Assembly: GCF_009604405.1 (NCBI RefSeq) | Contig: NZ_WEGK01000005.1 | Span: forward strand, 124,001 to 188,000 | Reading direction: 5' to 3' | DNA length: 64,000 bases | Origin: Nocardia macrotermitis | Lineage (GTDB): Bacteria; Actinomycetota; Actinomycetes; Mycobacteriales; Mycobacteriaceae | Shown here: one piece after another, positions 28,997 to 37,384 of the stretch | Numbering within the stretch: position 1 is the first letter of the stretch | Layout: the number at the start of each line of letters is the position of its first letter | Position numbers and translations under genes: made by a program | Notes under the pieces: model-generated | What the model saw: the letters and a program-made list of their open reading frames with translations, nothing else | Told to the model about the DNA's origin: nothing | Databases searched by the model: none

Positions 28997-29184
28997 TGGC
29001 CGAATATCGTTGCCCGGTCTGTGAATACGTCTACGACGAGACCGAAGGCGCGGCGCGCGAAGGGTTTCCGCCCGGAACGCCGTGGTCCGCGATTCCCGAC
29101 GACTGGTGCTGTCCGGACTGTGGCGTCCGGGAGAAGGTCGATTTCGAGCCCGTCACCGATTTATCCGGAAGGAAGTCCCGATGA
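28996..29184 (+). CDS. Rubredoxin, AlkG1-like
   Basis: This 62-aa rubredoxin binds one Fe with four Cys: CPVC at 6-9 and CPDC near 39-42. After the second CPDCG it has one residue more (VREKVDF) than its neighbour. In the alkane field such AlkG1-type rubredoxins generally do not support AlkB, unlike AlkG2-type. It overlaps alkB by one base and the next rubredoxin by 4 bp (ATGA). Its role may therefore be other than direct electron donation; that subtype call rests on sequence pattern only. Confidence 0.92.
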   Translation: MAEYRCPVCEYVYDETEGAAREGFPPGTPWSAIPDDWCCPDCGVREKVDFEPVTDLSGRKSR

Positions 29185-29366
29185 GTACCGACTACAAGCT
29201 GTTCCGTTGTCTGCAATGCGGTTTCGAGTACGACGAGGCGCTGGGCTGGCCCGAGGACGGCATCGCGCCCGGCACCCGCTGGGACGATATTCCGCAGGAC
29301 TGGGCGTGCCCGGATTGCGGTGCGGCCAAGGCGGATTTCGAGATGGTCGAGGTCTCCCGGGCATGA
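29181..29366 (+). CDS. Rubredoxin, AlkG2-like
   Basis: The 61-aa protein has CLQC and CPDC iron ligands, DYKLFRC at the N-terminus and [15 protein letters not shown] at the C-terminal loop, lacking the one-residue insertion of the preceding rubredoxin. This matches AlkG2-type rubredoxins that deliver electrons from rubredoxin reductase to AlkB. The ATG overlaps the previous stop (ATGA), with AAGGAAG upstream, and its own stop overlaps the reductase ATG in the same way. Confidence 0.93.
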   Translation: MSTDYKLFRCLQCGFEYDEALGWPEDGIAPGTRWDDIPQDWACPDCGAAKADFEMVEVSRA

Positions 29367-30589
29367 CGGATCGGATCGTGATCGCGGGGGCCGGACCGAC
29401 CGGGGCCACCGCCGCCCGGACCCTGCGCGCCGAGGGGTACACCGGCCGGATCGTGCTCGTCGGCGCGGAACGCCACGGCCCCTACCGCCGCCCGATGGTG
29501 TCGAAGGATCTGCTCGCCGGGACTCGCGAGATCGAGCGATGCCTGCTGGAGCCCGAAAAGTATTGGTACGACAGCGATATCGAGCTGCGCTTGGCGACCA
29601 GGGTGGTCGATATCGATACCGATCGCCGCCGCCTGTGGTTGAGCAGCGGTGAGTCGCTGGATTACGACGCGCTGCTGTTGGCCACCGGTGCGCGGGCGCG
29701 TCGGCTGGAACAGCATCCGCCCGTGCGGGTCCGGACGTTGCGCGGCGTCGCTGATATCGCGCCGCTGCGCGCGGCGATCGAGAACGGGCCGTTGCTGATC
29801 ATCGGCGCGGGGCTGGTCGGGTTGGAGGTCGCCGCCACCGCCCGCGGTCTGGGCGCGGAGGCGCGGATTCTGCATGCGGGCGCGGCGCCGCTGGATCGCA
29901 TTGTGCCACCGGAGATTTCGGATCTGATGGTGGATCTGCACGCCGAACACGGGGTGCGGATCGAGAACGACATCCGCCTCGCCGAACTCTGCCAGATCGA
30001 CGGTCGGGGAGTCGTCGCCACGGCTACCGACGGCCGCACCTGGACCGCCTCCTCGGCGTTGGTCGCCATCGGCGCGGTTCCCGACACCGCCCTGGCCAGA
30101 ACCGTCGGAATCGTCGTGGACGACGGCATTCTGGTGGACGAGCAGTACCGAACCTCCGCCGCGGGCGTCTACGCCGCTGGCGATGTGGCCAGCCGCTTCG
30201 ACCCGCGCCGTGGCCGCCACGAACGCTGCGAACACTGGAACAGCGCCCTGTCCGACGGTAAAGCCGCCGCCAAATCCCTGCTGGGACAACAGCTCCCCGA
30301 CTCCGAAACGCCCTGGGGCTGGTCCACCCAATACGGCCTGAACCTCCAGTTCGCGGGCTGGCCCGCCACCTACGACGACCTGATCATCAGAGGCTCGATC
30401 GCCACCCGCAACTTCACCGCCCTCGCCCTCACCGCAGGCGCCCTGACCGGAGCCGTATCCCTCGGTCGCCCCCGCGACATCGGAACCGCCCGCGACCTCA
30501 TCGCCTCCGGTGCCACCCGCACCCCCGAAGCCTGGGCCGACGAGTCCATCGATCTCGCCGACCCGGCCCCGGTTCCGGTCGCCCCCTGA
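29363..30589 (+). CDS. NAD(P)H-rubredoxin reductase, FAD-dependent
   Basis: The 408-aa flavoprotein passes electrons from NAD(P)H to the rubredoxins. [16 protein letters not shown] is the FAD dinucleotide loop, [19 protein letters not shown] the NAD(P)H loop, and GVYAAGDVA the second FAD motif, with a reductase C-terminal domain. It closes the alkB-rubA-rubB-reductase operon by a 4-bp overlap. The extreme 3' end (from about 30520) is the first copy of a tandem duplication extending downstream. Confidence 0.92.
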   Translation: MTDRIVIAGAGPTGATAARTLRAEGYTGRIVLVGAERHGPYRRPMVSKDLLAGTREIERCLLEPEKYWYDSDIELRLATRVVDIDTDRRRLWLSSGESLDYDALLLATGARARRLEQHPPVRVRTLRGVADIAPLRAAIENGPLLIIGAGLVGLEVAATARGLGAEARILHAGAAPLDRIVPPEISDLMVDLHAEHGVRIENDIRLAELCQIDGRGVVATATDGRTWTASSALVAIGAVPDTALARTVGIVVDDGILVDEQYRTSAAGVYAAGDVASRFDPRRGRHERCEHWNSALSDGKAAAKSLLGQQLPDSETPWGWSTQYGLNLQFAGWPATYDDLIIRGSIATRNFTALALTAGALTGAVSLGRPRDIGTARDLIASGATRTPEAWADESIDLADPAPVPVAP

Positions 30590-30898
30590 ACCCCGACTGC
30601 GTACGGCCACAGGTCATTCCGACAGACGGGCGTATGAGTAAGGCGCACAACGTATTCGCCGAAGTGTCTCGTGGCGAATCGCGCGTTTCCGGCGGAGACA
30701 GGCGACGTTACGCCCGAAGCCTGGGCCGACGAATCCACCGATCTCGCCGACCGGACCCCGGTCCTGGTCGTCCCCTGGACCCCGACTGTCCACTGCGACA
30801 GGCCATTCTGTTCAGGCTGCCTTATGGGTAAGGCGCACAACGTATTCGCCGAAGTGTCTCGTGGTGATCCGTGCGTTTCCGGATCGAGACCGGCCACG
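30520..30898 (+). repeat. Tandem duplication of the reductase gene tail, about 189-bp period
   Basis: The segment starting near 30520, encoding [17 protein letters not shown], the stop and about 115 bp of downstream sequence, is repeated from about 30709 ([17 protein letters not shown]). The markers GGCGCACAACGTATTCGCCG occur at 30642 and 30832, exactly 190 bp apart, and a shortened third GCGCACAACGTATTC lies at about 30942. The second copy has lost the stop context of the gene and is not expected to be translated. Nothing else is recognisable between 30590 and 30978. Confidence 0.88.
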
Positions 30899-30978
30899 TA
30901 CTTCGCCTTGCCTGCGGTCGTCGGATGCGCTTAACTGCGAGGCGCACAACGTATTCCAGCGGACTTGTGGGTTTGCGG

Positions 30979-31836
30979 CTACGCCGATGCTGCCAGGCGG
31001 GGGTAGAGCCGACGGGCTGTTCCGGCGAAGATCTCCTCGCGGTCGGCCTGGGGGACGTCGCTGAGGACGGCTTGGGCCAGGGCGAGGAGTTCGGGGAGGG
31101 GTTGTTCGGCGGCGGGGAGGTTGGAGCCCCAGGCGATGCGGTTCGCGCCGAAGGCGGTCAGGACGGGGTCGAGGAAGCTCGCGGCTTCCTTGCCGACGTC
31201 GCGGAGGGGTTCGAGGGTGCGGTGGGTCAGTTTGAGGTGCAGGCCGGGGTGCTGGGCCAGGGCGGCGACCTCTTTGCCGGCGGCCGAGGGGGAGGCCACG
31301 ACGTCGGGGTAGCCCATGTGGTCGAGCAGGACGTAGACCGAGGGGAAGCGGCGCAGCAGTTCCTCGAGTTGGGCGGTCGCGGGGCCCAGGCGCATCTGCA
31401 TGCAGACGGTGACGCCGAGGTCGGTGGCCTTCTCCCAGAACGGGTAGGTCTCCGGGGCTGCGAACCATTCACCCTGCACGGGAACCGTGCTGCCGCTGGT
31501 GAACAGCCGCACCCCGGACAGGCCGCCGTCGCCCACGGCCGCGGCCAGCTTGTCGGCGGCATCGGGCCGCAGCGGATCCACCGTGCCCACCGCGATGAAC
31601 CGGTCCGGCCGCTGTGCCTGGCTGTTCAGCACGTACGAGTTGTCGTAGCCGTACGCGGTGGTGGCCTGGACCAGCACCGATCGGGAGATTCCGGTCTCGT
31701 CCATGGCCGCGACCATGCCCGCCGCGGTGACCGGGCGGGTGGAGGCCCAGCCGGACTGCTTACCGCCCAGCGGCGCGCGCGGGTAGCGGGCGGTGTCGTC
31801 GGAGATGATGTGGCAGTGCGTATCTATGATGTCCAT
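30979..31836 (-). CDS. Amidohydrolase_2 family hydrolase, LigI-like (2-pyrone-4,6-dicarboxylate lactonase relatives)
   Basis: The 285-aa product starts MDIIDTHCHI, the metal-binding HxH of amidohydrolase family 2. VLLDHMGYPDV and RIAWGSNLPAAEQ supply the later His/Asp regions. Size and motifs resemble LigI, which opens 2-pyrone-4,6-dicarboxylate to 4-oxalomesaconate, and related lactonases. Because the same operon has a LigJ homologue, which acts on that product, a lactonase role is a reasonable inference. ATG is the complement of 31834-31836. It is the last gene of the minus-strand operon that begins at 37046. A close relative at 39862 is frameshifted. Confidence 0.75.
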   Translation of the reverse strand: MDIIDTHCHIISDDTARYPRAPLGGKQSGWASTRPVTAAGMVAAMDETGISRSVLVQATTAYGYDNSYVLNSQAQRPDRFIAVGTVDPLRPDAADKLAAAVGDGGLSGVRLFTSGSTVPVQGEWFAAPETYPFWEKATDLGVTVCMQMRLGPATAQLEELLRRFPSVYVLLDHMGYPDVVASPSAAGKEVAALAQHPGLHLKLTHRTLEPLRDVGKEAASFLDPVLTAFGANRIAWGSNLPAAEQPLPELLALAQAVLSDVPQADREEIFAGTARRLYPRLAASA

Positions 31837-31882
31837 AGCTGATCTTTTCCATTGCGGGACAGTCTTTTTCGGTGCAGTGCGC

Positions 31883-32869
31883 TCAGGCGTCCGGATAGTC
31901 GCCGTCGTCGAACAGGCGCGCGGGATCGGCGGGGAATTCGGGGTCGAGCAGGCCCTGTTCCCGGGAGAACTGCACCAGCGCGCGCAGGCTGGCGTCATTC
32001 GCCTCGAGGCCGTAGGGAATCGGGTCGCCACCGATCTGAGCTGCCTGCCTCCCCAGTCGCGGCAGCGCCGACCACTGCGAATCCGCCTCCACCTGACGAC
32101 GTTTGGACTCGGCGAACGCGGCGTACAGCGCGGTCGGCAGTTCGGGATCGCGCCGGACCAGTTCGCTGCGGATCGCGATCACCGAGTGCAGCGGGTAGAT
32201 CCCGGTGCGCAGGTACCAGTCGGTGGCCAGTATCTCCGGCTCGGCGAACAGCGGATACGGTCCGGCGTCGGCCTCGGGTTGCGCGTCGGGCTGCGCGGCC
32301 TGCCAGCCCGAGCGGGGTGCGCCCGCGCGACCGGTCCCGGCGTTACCGCTGAGCGCGGCGTCGATATCCCCGGCGCGCAACAACTCTCCGAGCGAACGCC
32401 CGTCGGTGACCCGCTCGACGTTCGACGGCGCGCGGCCCTCGATATGGTCGTCGTCGTCCACGACCCAGGTGATCGAATCGGTGTCGACGCCGTACTCGTT
32501 CGACAGGATGCCGCGCACCCACACCCCGGTCGTCACGGTGTAGGCGCGCACGCCGATTCGCTTGCCCGCCAGATCTTTCGGGACACCGATGCCCGATCCG
32601 GCGGCGCACTGCACATCGGAGTGGTGGAAGCGGCGGTTGAGGAAGACCGGGATCGCGGTCAGCCCCACCTCGGCCTGCAGGGCCATCAGGTAGGAGGTCG
32701 GGGCGAGTTCGCAGACGTCGAATTCGAGGTCGCGGATCATCCGCCGGTACGCGCCGATGACCGGTTCGACCGTCACGGGTTCCACCGCGTACCCGTCGAG
32801 CTCGACGTCACCCCGCAGCAGCGGCGCGGCGTGTGGGTAGTTGCCCAGAACCATCGAAAGCTTGTTCAT
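31883..32869 (-). CDS. 4,5-dihydroxyphthalate decarboxylase-like protein (PhtD family, SBP fold)
   Basis: The 328-aa protein resembles phthalate-pathway Pht5/PhtD: MNKLSMVLGNYPHAAPLLRG, EFDVCELAPTSYLMALQ, IPVFLNRRFHHSDVQC, PKDLAGKRIGVRAYTVTTGV and WVRGILSNEYGVD in order. These proteins share the periplasmic-binding-protein fold but lack a signal peptide here, so it is probably cytoplasmic. PhtD decarboxylates 4,5-dihydroxyphthalate to protocatechuate, but substrate specificity of actinobacterial homologues is not established. Two further members lie at 37385 and 47170. It sits between the TPP enzyme and the LigI-like gene. Confidence 0.75.
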   Translation of the reverse strand: MNKLSMVLGNYPHAAPLLRGDVELDGYAVEPVTVEPVIGAYRRMIRDLEFDVCELAPTSYLMALQAEVGLTAIPVFLNRRFHHSDVQCAAGSGIGVPKDLAGKRIGVRAYTVTTGVWVRGILSNEYGVDTDSITWVVDDDDHIEGRAPSNVERVTDGRSLGELLRAGDIDAALSGNAGTGRAGAPRSGWQAAQPDAQPEADAGPYPLFAEPEILATDWYLRTGIYPLHSVIAIRSELVRRDPELPTALYAAFAESKRRQVEADSQWSALPRLGRQAAQIGGDPIPYGLEANDASLRALVQFSREQGLLDPEFPADPARLFDDGDYPDA

Positions 32870-32902
32870 ATCTTGCCTTTTCGTTCAGAAATCGGAATCG
32901 GA

Positions 32903-34552
32903 TCAGACGTCCTCGCCGAACTGGATCCGCCGGTACGGCACACTCAGCACGTCGCGGGTGATCCGGACGTCGATCACCGTCGGCCCCGGCGCGCGCAAGT
33001 ATTCGCCCAGCGCGGAACGCAATTCGGCGACGGTGCGGACGGTCGCGCCGTTCCCGCCGAGCGCCTCGGCCACCGCGCCCAACTCCGGCGTGGAGATCAC
33101 CGCGAGTTCCGGATCCAATCCCTTGGCCCGCGACTTGTGGTACTCCGCGCCCAGCCCCTCGTCGTTCATGACCACAACCAGCACGGGAAGCCCGTAGCGG
33201 CAAGCGGTTTCGAATTCCGAGAGGTGCATCAGGAAACTCGCGTCACCCTCCACCACGAACGTCGGCTCCCCGGTCGCGACGGCGATGCCGATGGTGAGCA
33301 GCGGCGCCTGCCCGATCGCGCCGAACATGCCGTAGTTCGAGGTGATTTCGCGCGAACGCTGGAACAGCATGGTGCCGAAATCGGTCTGGTGTCCGCTGCC
33401 CAGCACGAGCCCGATCTCACCGGGCAGCTCGGCGTCGATCACCGCGATCGCCTCGCGCGGATCGAGAAGTCCGTTGCCGCTGCGGTATTCGGCGGGATCG
33501 ATGAGCGGTGCGGTGAGCCGGTCGTGCACCTCGGGGGTGTGGAATCCGGTCAGCCCGACGCCGCGCGAATCCAGGGCCGTGGTCAGCTCGGTGAGCCCGC
33601 TGATCGCGTCGGCCTGGATGTAGCAGTCGGCGACCTTGCCGTTGCCCATCACCAGATGCGGCGCGGTGTCGATCTGCACGAAAGTCGCTTCGGGGAACAG
33701 ATATCCGCTCTCGATCGTGTAGTGGTTCAGGCTCGCGCCCACCGCGATCACGCAGTCGGCCTCCTGCAACAACTCCATCGCGACCTTGCTGCCGAACAGG
33801 CCCGCGATACCCACGTGATAGTCGGTCTCCCCGTACAACCAGTTCTTGGCCTGCAATGTGGTGGCCAGCAAAGCCCCTGTGCGACGCTGCAATTCGAGGA
33901 TCTGCGCACCCGCCTCGGCCCGCCGTGCCCCGCGCCCGCCGATGATCACCGGACGTTTGGCCGCCGCGATCAGCTCGCACGCCCGCGCGATCCGCTCCGG
34001 ATTCGGCAGCAGCGTCGGGGGCCGGATCAGCTCGGTCGAGGGAACGTAGTCGTTGAAGTCGTCGAACTCCTGCAACTGCACGTCGAACGGCGCGCTGATC
34101 AGCACCGGCCGCGATTCGGTCCGCGCTCGGTAGAACGCCTGTCGCACAACATCTTCGGCGGAGTCGGCCTTGGTCACCTGGATGAACTCGGACTCGATCG
34201 CGGCGGCGAACCGACGCTGATCCAGATACTGCACGGCCGAGGTGTCACCGAGCGAGGTCTCCCCGCAGAACGCCACCAGCGGAATCCGTGCCCGGCTCGC
34301 CACGATCATCGAGGTCGCCAGCTGCGCGGTGCCCGGACCGCTGGTCGTGGTCACGATGCCGGGTTGCCCTGTGGCACGGGCGAATCCGTGCGCCATACTC
34401 AGGCCCGCACCCTCGTGCCGCACCTCGTACAACCGCGTTCCGTGTTCGGCCAGGGCGTTCATCCAGTGCATATTGGCGTCGCCCATCATGCCGAAGACGT
34501 GGGTCGCCCCCTCGGCGGCGAACGCGTTGGCGAGCGCTTCGTAGACCTTCAC
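32903..34552 (-). CDS. Thiamine pyrophosphate enzyme (acetolactate synthase/benzoylformate decarboxylase superfamily)
   Basis: The 549-aa enzyme has the three TPP-enzyme domains. The cofactor-activating Glu is in YEVRHEGAGLSMAHG near residue 45. SGPGTAQLATSM follows, the middle domain starts at PVIIGGRGARRAE, and the C-terminal TPP/Mg motif reads GDASFLMHLSEFETACRYG, with Ala in place of the usual GDG glycine. It could decarboxylate or ligate a 2-oxo acid formed by this pathway; the substrate is unknown. Start GTG 34552 overlaps the LigJ stop (GTGA), so it is coupled to that gene. Confidence 0.8.
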   Translation of the reverse strand: MKVYEALANAFAAEGATHVFGMMGDANMHWMNALAEHGTRLYEVRHEGAGLSMAHGFARATGQPGIVTTTSGPGTAQLATSMIVASRARIPLVAFCGETSLGDTSAVQYLDQRRFAAAIESEFIQVTKADSAEDVVRQAFYRARTESRPVLISAPFDVQLQEFDDFNDYVPSTELIRPPTLLPNPERIARACELIAAAKRPVIIGGRGARRAEAGAQILELQRRTGALLATTLQAKNWLYGETDYHVGIAGLFGSKVAMELLQEADCVIAVGASLNHYTIESGYLFPEATFVQIDTAPHLVMGNGKVADCYIQADAISGLTELTTALDSRGVGLTGFHTPEVHDRLTAPLIDPAEYRSGNGLLDPREAIAVIDAELPGEIGLVLGSGHQTDFGTMLFQRSREITSNYGMFGAIGQAPLLTIGIAVATGEPTFVVEGDASFLMHLSEFETACRYGLPVLVVVMNDEGLGAEYHKSRAKGLDPELAVISTPELGAVAEALGGNGATVRTVAELRSALGEYLRAPGPTVIDVRITRDVLSVPYRRIQFGEDV

Positions 34553-35604
34553 TGCGCAACCTCCTGCTGCTTGGTGTTCTGCAATGCCGCGTTCAGCCGC
34601 GGGAAGACGCGTAATGCGTTGTCGCCGTAGATCGCCGCGCGATCCTGGTCGCCGATCGACTCGATGGAATCCAGGATCGCCTTGGTGTCGTCGAACCGGC
34701 GTCCGGTCTCGGGATCCACGCTGCGGACCGCGCCGATCATCTCCGAGGCGAACAGCACGTTGCGCGCGGGCACGATATCGGTGAGCAGCTCGAGGCCGCG
34801 CTTGTGATAGACGCAGGTGTCGAAAAAGACGTTGTGCAGCAACGCTTCTTCCAGCGGCGGCCGCCCCTGATCGATCATCATGCCGCGGTAGCGACCCCAG
34901 TGGTACGGCACCGCGCCGCCGCCGTGCGGGATGATCATCCGCAATGTCGGGAAGTCGCGGAACAGCTCCGACTGGCACAGCTGCATGAACACCGAGGTGT
35001 CACCGTTCAGGTAGTGCGCGCAGGTGCCCTGGATCGCGGCATTGCGGGACATCGCGACGTGCACCATCGCGGGCACGTCGAGTTCGACCAGCTTCTCGTA
35101 GAGCGGGTAGTAGACCCGGTCGGTCAGCGGCGGGGCCTGCCAAAACCCGTCGGACGGATCGGGATTGAGCAGACAGCCGACGAATCCGTGCTCGGTGACG
35201 CAACGCTCCACCTCGATCGCCGAGGCGCGGATGGATTCCGCGAGCGCCTCTCCGGGCGACTGCGGCAGCTGGCACGCGCCGACGAACCGGTCCGGGAACA
35301 GCCCGCACACCCGCGCGATCAGATCGTTGCTCACCTGCGACCAGTCCAGGCTGGTCCGCGCGTCGCCGTAGTGGTGCGCCATCTTGCCCGCGCCCGGCGA
35401 GAAGATGGTCAGATCGGTGCCGCGCTCGATCTGGAGTTTGAGCTGCCCCTGTTCGATGGCGGTGCGGATCTGTTCGTCGCCGATCTCCAGTTCGCTCGGC
35501 GAGACGCGCGCGCCCGAACCCTCGAACGCGGCGATCTGGCGCTCCCGCCATATCCCCAATTCCTTTGGGGCCGTGGTGAAATGGCCGTGACAGTCGATGA
35601 TCAT
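34549..35604 (-). CDS. 4-oxalomesaconate hydratase (LigJ-like amidohydrolase)
   Basis: The 351-aa protein begins MIIDCHGHFTTAPKELG and continues with ERGTDLTIFSPGA, LFPDRFVGACQLPQSPG, PHGGGAVPYHWGRYRG, NVFFDTCVYH and VLFASEMIGAV. I recognise this motif series as LigJ, the 4-oxalomesaconate hydratase of the protocatechuate 4,5-cleavage pathway. It hydrates 4-oxalomesaconate to 4-carboxy-4-hydroxy-2-oxoadipate. Metal ligands of the HxH and later His/Asp are present. The next gene upstream in the operon encodes an aldolase that could cleave the product. Confidence 0.85.
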   Translation of the reverse strand: MIIDCHGHFTTAPKELGIWRERQIAAFEGSGARVSPSELEIGDEQIRTAIEQGQLKLQIERGTDLTIFSPGAGKMAHHYGDARTSLDWSQVSNDLIARVCGLFPDRFVGACQLPQSPGEALAESIRASAIEVERCVTEHGFVGCLLNPDPSDGFWQAPPLTDRVYYPLYEKLVELDVPAMVHVAMSRNAAIQGTCAHYLNGDTSVFMQLCQSELFRDFPTLRMIIPHGGGAVPYHWGRYRGMMIDQGRPPLEEALLHNVFFDTCVYHKRGLELLTDIVPARNVLFASEMIGAVRSVDPETGRRFDDTKAILDSIESIGDQDRAAIYGDNALRVFPRLNAALQNTKQQEVAQ

Positions 35605-35625
35605 GAATTCTCCAAGAGTGCTGAT

Positions 35626-36477
35626 TCAGGCGCGGCCGGTGAGCGTGCGGCCCAGGTCCAGGCCCGGATAACCGCGCACCGGCGCGGACATCAGGAAGCG
35701 GTAGCCCTCGTCGAGCACCTGCTCGACGTTGGTGGGGGTGACGTGCGGGTGCCCGACGACGACGCCGTGGTCGTGGCAGATCCGCACGATGCGCCGCCGG
35801 GCCTCGACCAGCAGCGGATGGTCCAGCTGACGCGGTATGCCGAGTTCCTGGCTCAGATCGCCCTCGCCGATCAGGATGAGCCCGATCCCGGGTACCTGCT
35901 CGAGGATCGCCGGCAGGTTCTCGATGCCGAGCTGATCCTCGATCTGGATCACCACCAGGATCTCCCCGTCCGGATCCAGCGGCCACACATCGGCTTTGGC
36001 GTAGTACTCGGTGGTGGACACACCCCAGTAGCGGGCGGCGGCGGCCGGTGCGTCACCGCGCAGGCCCGGTGGCTCATGGTATTTCGCGTCGGGCAGGCGC
36101 GGATAACGGCATGCGGCAACGGCATTGCGCGCTTCTTCGACCGTCGAGATGTGCGGCCAGACGATGCCGTAGGCGCCCAGATCCAGTGCCTGCTTGGCGT
36201 GCCACTGCCCGAATTCCGCGCCGTTCACCGGGATTCGGATCAGCGGAGTGGGTGCGGGGGCGAGCGTGTCGGCCTCGAAGATGCGGCGGCGGTTCAGCAG
36301 ATATTGCAGGCTGTCGCGCAAAGTCGTCGCATCCCAGGGCTTGTGCTCGGATTCGAACACCAGGCCGTCGTAGTCCGACGTCGCGAAGTCCAGTGCCACA
36401 GCGGGTTCCGGGGCCGCGAAGGCCGCGAAGGCATGGCCGCCCGATTCCAGGGCGGCGATCACACTGTTCAGTCTCAT
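35626..36477 (-). CDS. HpcH/HpaI-family aldolase
   Basis: The 283-aa class II aldolase contains YDGLVFESEHKPWD near the N-terminus, GAYGIVWPHISTVEEARNAV, a metal-ligand segment VVIQIEDQLGIENL, and LILIGEGDLSQELG, matching the HpcH/HpaI fold. Family members split 4-hydroxy-2-oxo acids to pyruvate and a second carbonyl compound. In this context cleavage of 4-carboxy-4-hydroxy-2-oxoadipate to pyruvate and oxaloacetate is a natural guess. The ATG overlaps the CoxG-like stop by 4 bp, and the LigJ-like gene follows 21 bp after its stop. Confidence 0.82.
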   Translation of the reverse strand: MRLNSVIAALESGGHAFAAFAAPEPAVALDFATSDYDGLVFESEHKPWDATTLRDSLQYLLNRRRIFEADTLAPAPTPLIRIPVNGAEFGQWHAKQALDLGAYGIVWPHISTVEEARNAVAACRYPRLPDAKYHEPPGLRGDAPAAAARYWGVSTTEYYAKADVWPLDPDGEILVVIQIEDQLGIENLPAILEQVPGIGLILIGEGDLSQELGIPRQLDHPLLVEARRRIVRICHDHGVVVGHPHVTPTNVEQVLDEGYRFLMSAPVRGYPGLDLGRTLTGRA

Positions 36478-37046
36478 CGCACGGCCTCCGCGGTCCGCTT
36501 CCCCGTGACGCGTCGCCACCAATCGCCCAGGCGCGCCCACCAGGACCGCCGGACCGGCGCGACCTCCGCGGCCACCTCGTCACCCGCGCACCGCCGCACG
36601 AGTTCATCGGCGAAGTCCTTGGTCATCCGCGAAATGACCGCTCCCGCTCCGGCTTCGATCAGCGGTACGAGTTTTCCGGTGAGGGTGATCTCGCCCCGGA
36701 CACGCACTCGGGACGTCCCCTCCTTCGGACCCGCACCGACCCCGAAGGTGGCGTTCGCCTTGTAGCGCGTCGCGCCCTGACCGTCGTTACCGCGGGCGGT
36801 CAGATGCCCCTCCCGGGTGTCGGCGTCCAGATCCAGGGCGATGCGAGCGCCGAATTTCACCCGCACCGCGCCGAATTTCACCACCAGCGCGCCGTCGAAC
36901 GAACCGTCCTCGTGGGATTCCCCCAGTTCCGCGCCGCGGATGCACCCCACGACCTGCGAGGGGTCCGAAACCACCTCCCACACGCGCTCGGTCGGGCAGG
37001 GGACGTCTATGTCTTCTGTGATCGTGATCAACGCACTGGACCTCAC
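36474..37046 (-). CDS. SRPBCC/CoxG-like protein
   Basis: The 190-aa protein has the CoxG (CO dehydrogenase subunit G) layout: ITITEDIDVPCPTERVWEVV, SDPSQVVGCIRGAEL, a Phe/Val-rich middle and GEITLTGKLVPLIEAGAGAV. The C-terminal Trp-rich basic end (RRSWWARLGDWWRRV) may touch a membrane. SRPBCC proteins bind hydrophobic ligands. CoxG anchors or aids assembly of molybdo-enzymes elsewhere, but no such enzyme is encoded here. It is the first gene of the minus-strand operon, after two TTGT-N3-ACAA motifs. Confidence 0.8.
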   Translation of the reverse strand: MRSSALITITEDIDVPCPTERVWEVVSDPSQVVGCIRGAELGESHEDGSFDGALVVKFGAVRVKFGARIALDLDADTREGHLTARGNDGQGATRYKANATFGVGAGPKEGTSRVRVRGEITLTGKLVPLIEAGAGAVISRMTKDFADELVRRCAGDEVAAEVAPVRRSWWARLGDWWRRVTGKRTAEAVR

Positions 37047-37141
37047 TTGGCTCGGGCGGCGTCGGACGGGTGAGCTCGGCTGCGGACGGACGCCGGAGAC
37101 GGTTCTGCGGCTGGGGGAGAACTATCCCTCGATCGCCTAGA

Positions 37142-37248
37142 TTGTTTAACAACTTCTCAGGCACGTTAGCAGTGGGTCATTAGATAGAGCAAGATACTTG
37201 CCGCGATGTCACAACGATGTTAGCTTGATCTCACATCTTGTTAGACAA
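37142..37248. promoter_or_regulatory. Two GntR/FCD-type operator motifs in the divergent promoter
   Basis: TTGTTTAACAA lies at 37142-37152 and TTGTTAGACAA at 37238-37248, between the divergent CoxG-like and PhtD-like genes. Both fit the FadR/FCD-subfamily consensus TNGT-N3-ACNA. The second shares 14 identical bases (TTGTTAGACAATCT) with the site at 44942. One GntR regulator gene lies 4.7 kb away. The whole 338-bp region is AT-richer than its surroundings and holds no gene. Confidence 0.75.
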
Positions 37249-37384
37249 TCTGCGTTGAGAGCGATGGTTCGACCTCGCTACCCCTCGAATCGGATCCGCA
37301 CCTCACGGCCCGGCGGTCACCCCGCGCGGCGCGAGTCGGACGACGGCCGGGCCACACCCGAAACGCATGGGAGGTTGGTGGACA

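Noticed and set aside
31793..34630. A 945-codon open frame on the plus strand opposite the TPP-enzyme and LigJ-like genes
   Set aside because: It is antisense to genes with clear catalytic motifs, is Arg/His/Gly-rich with no domain, and arises from high third-position GC.
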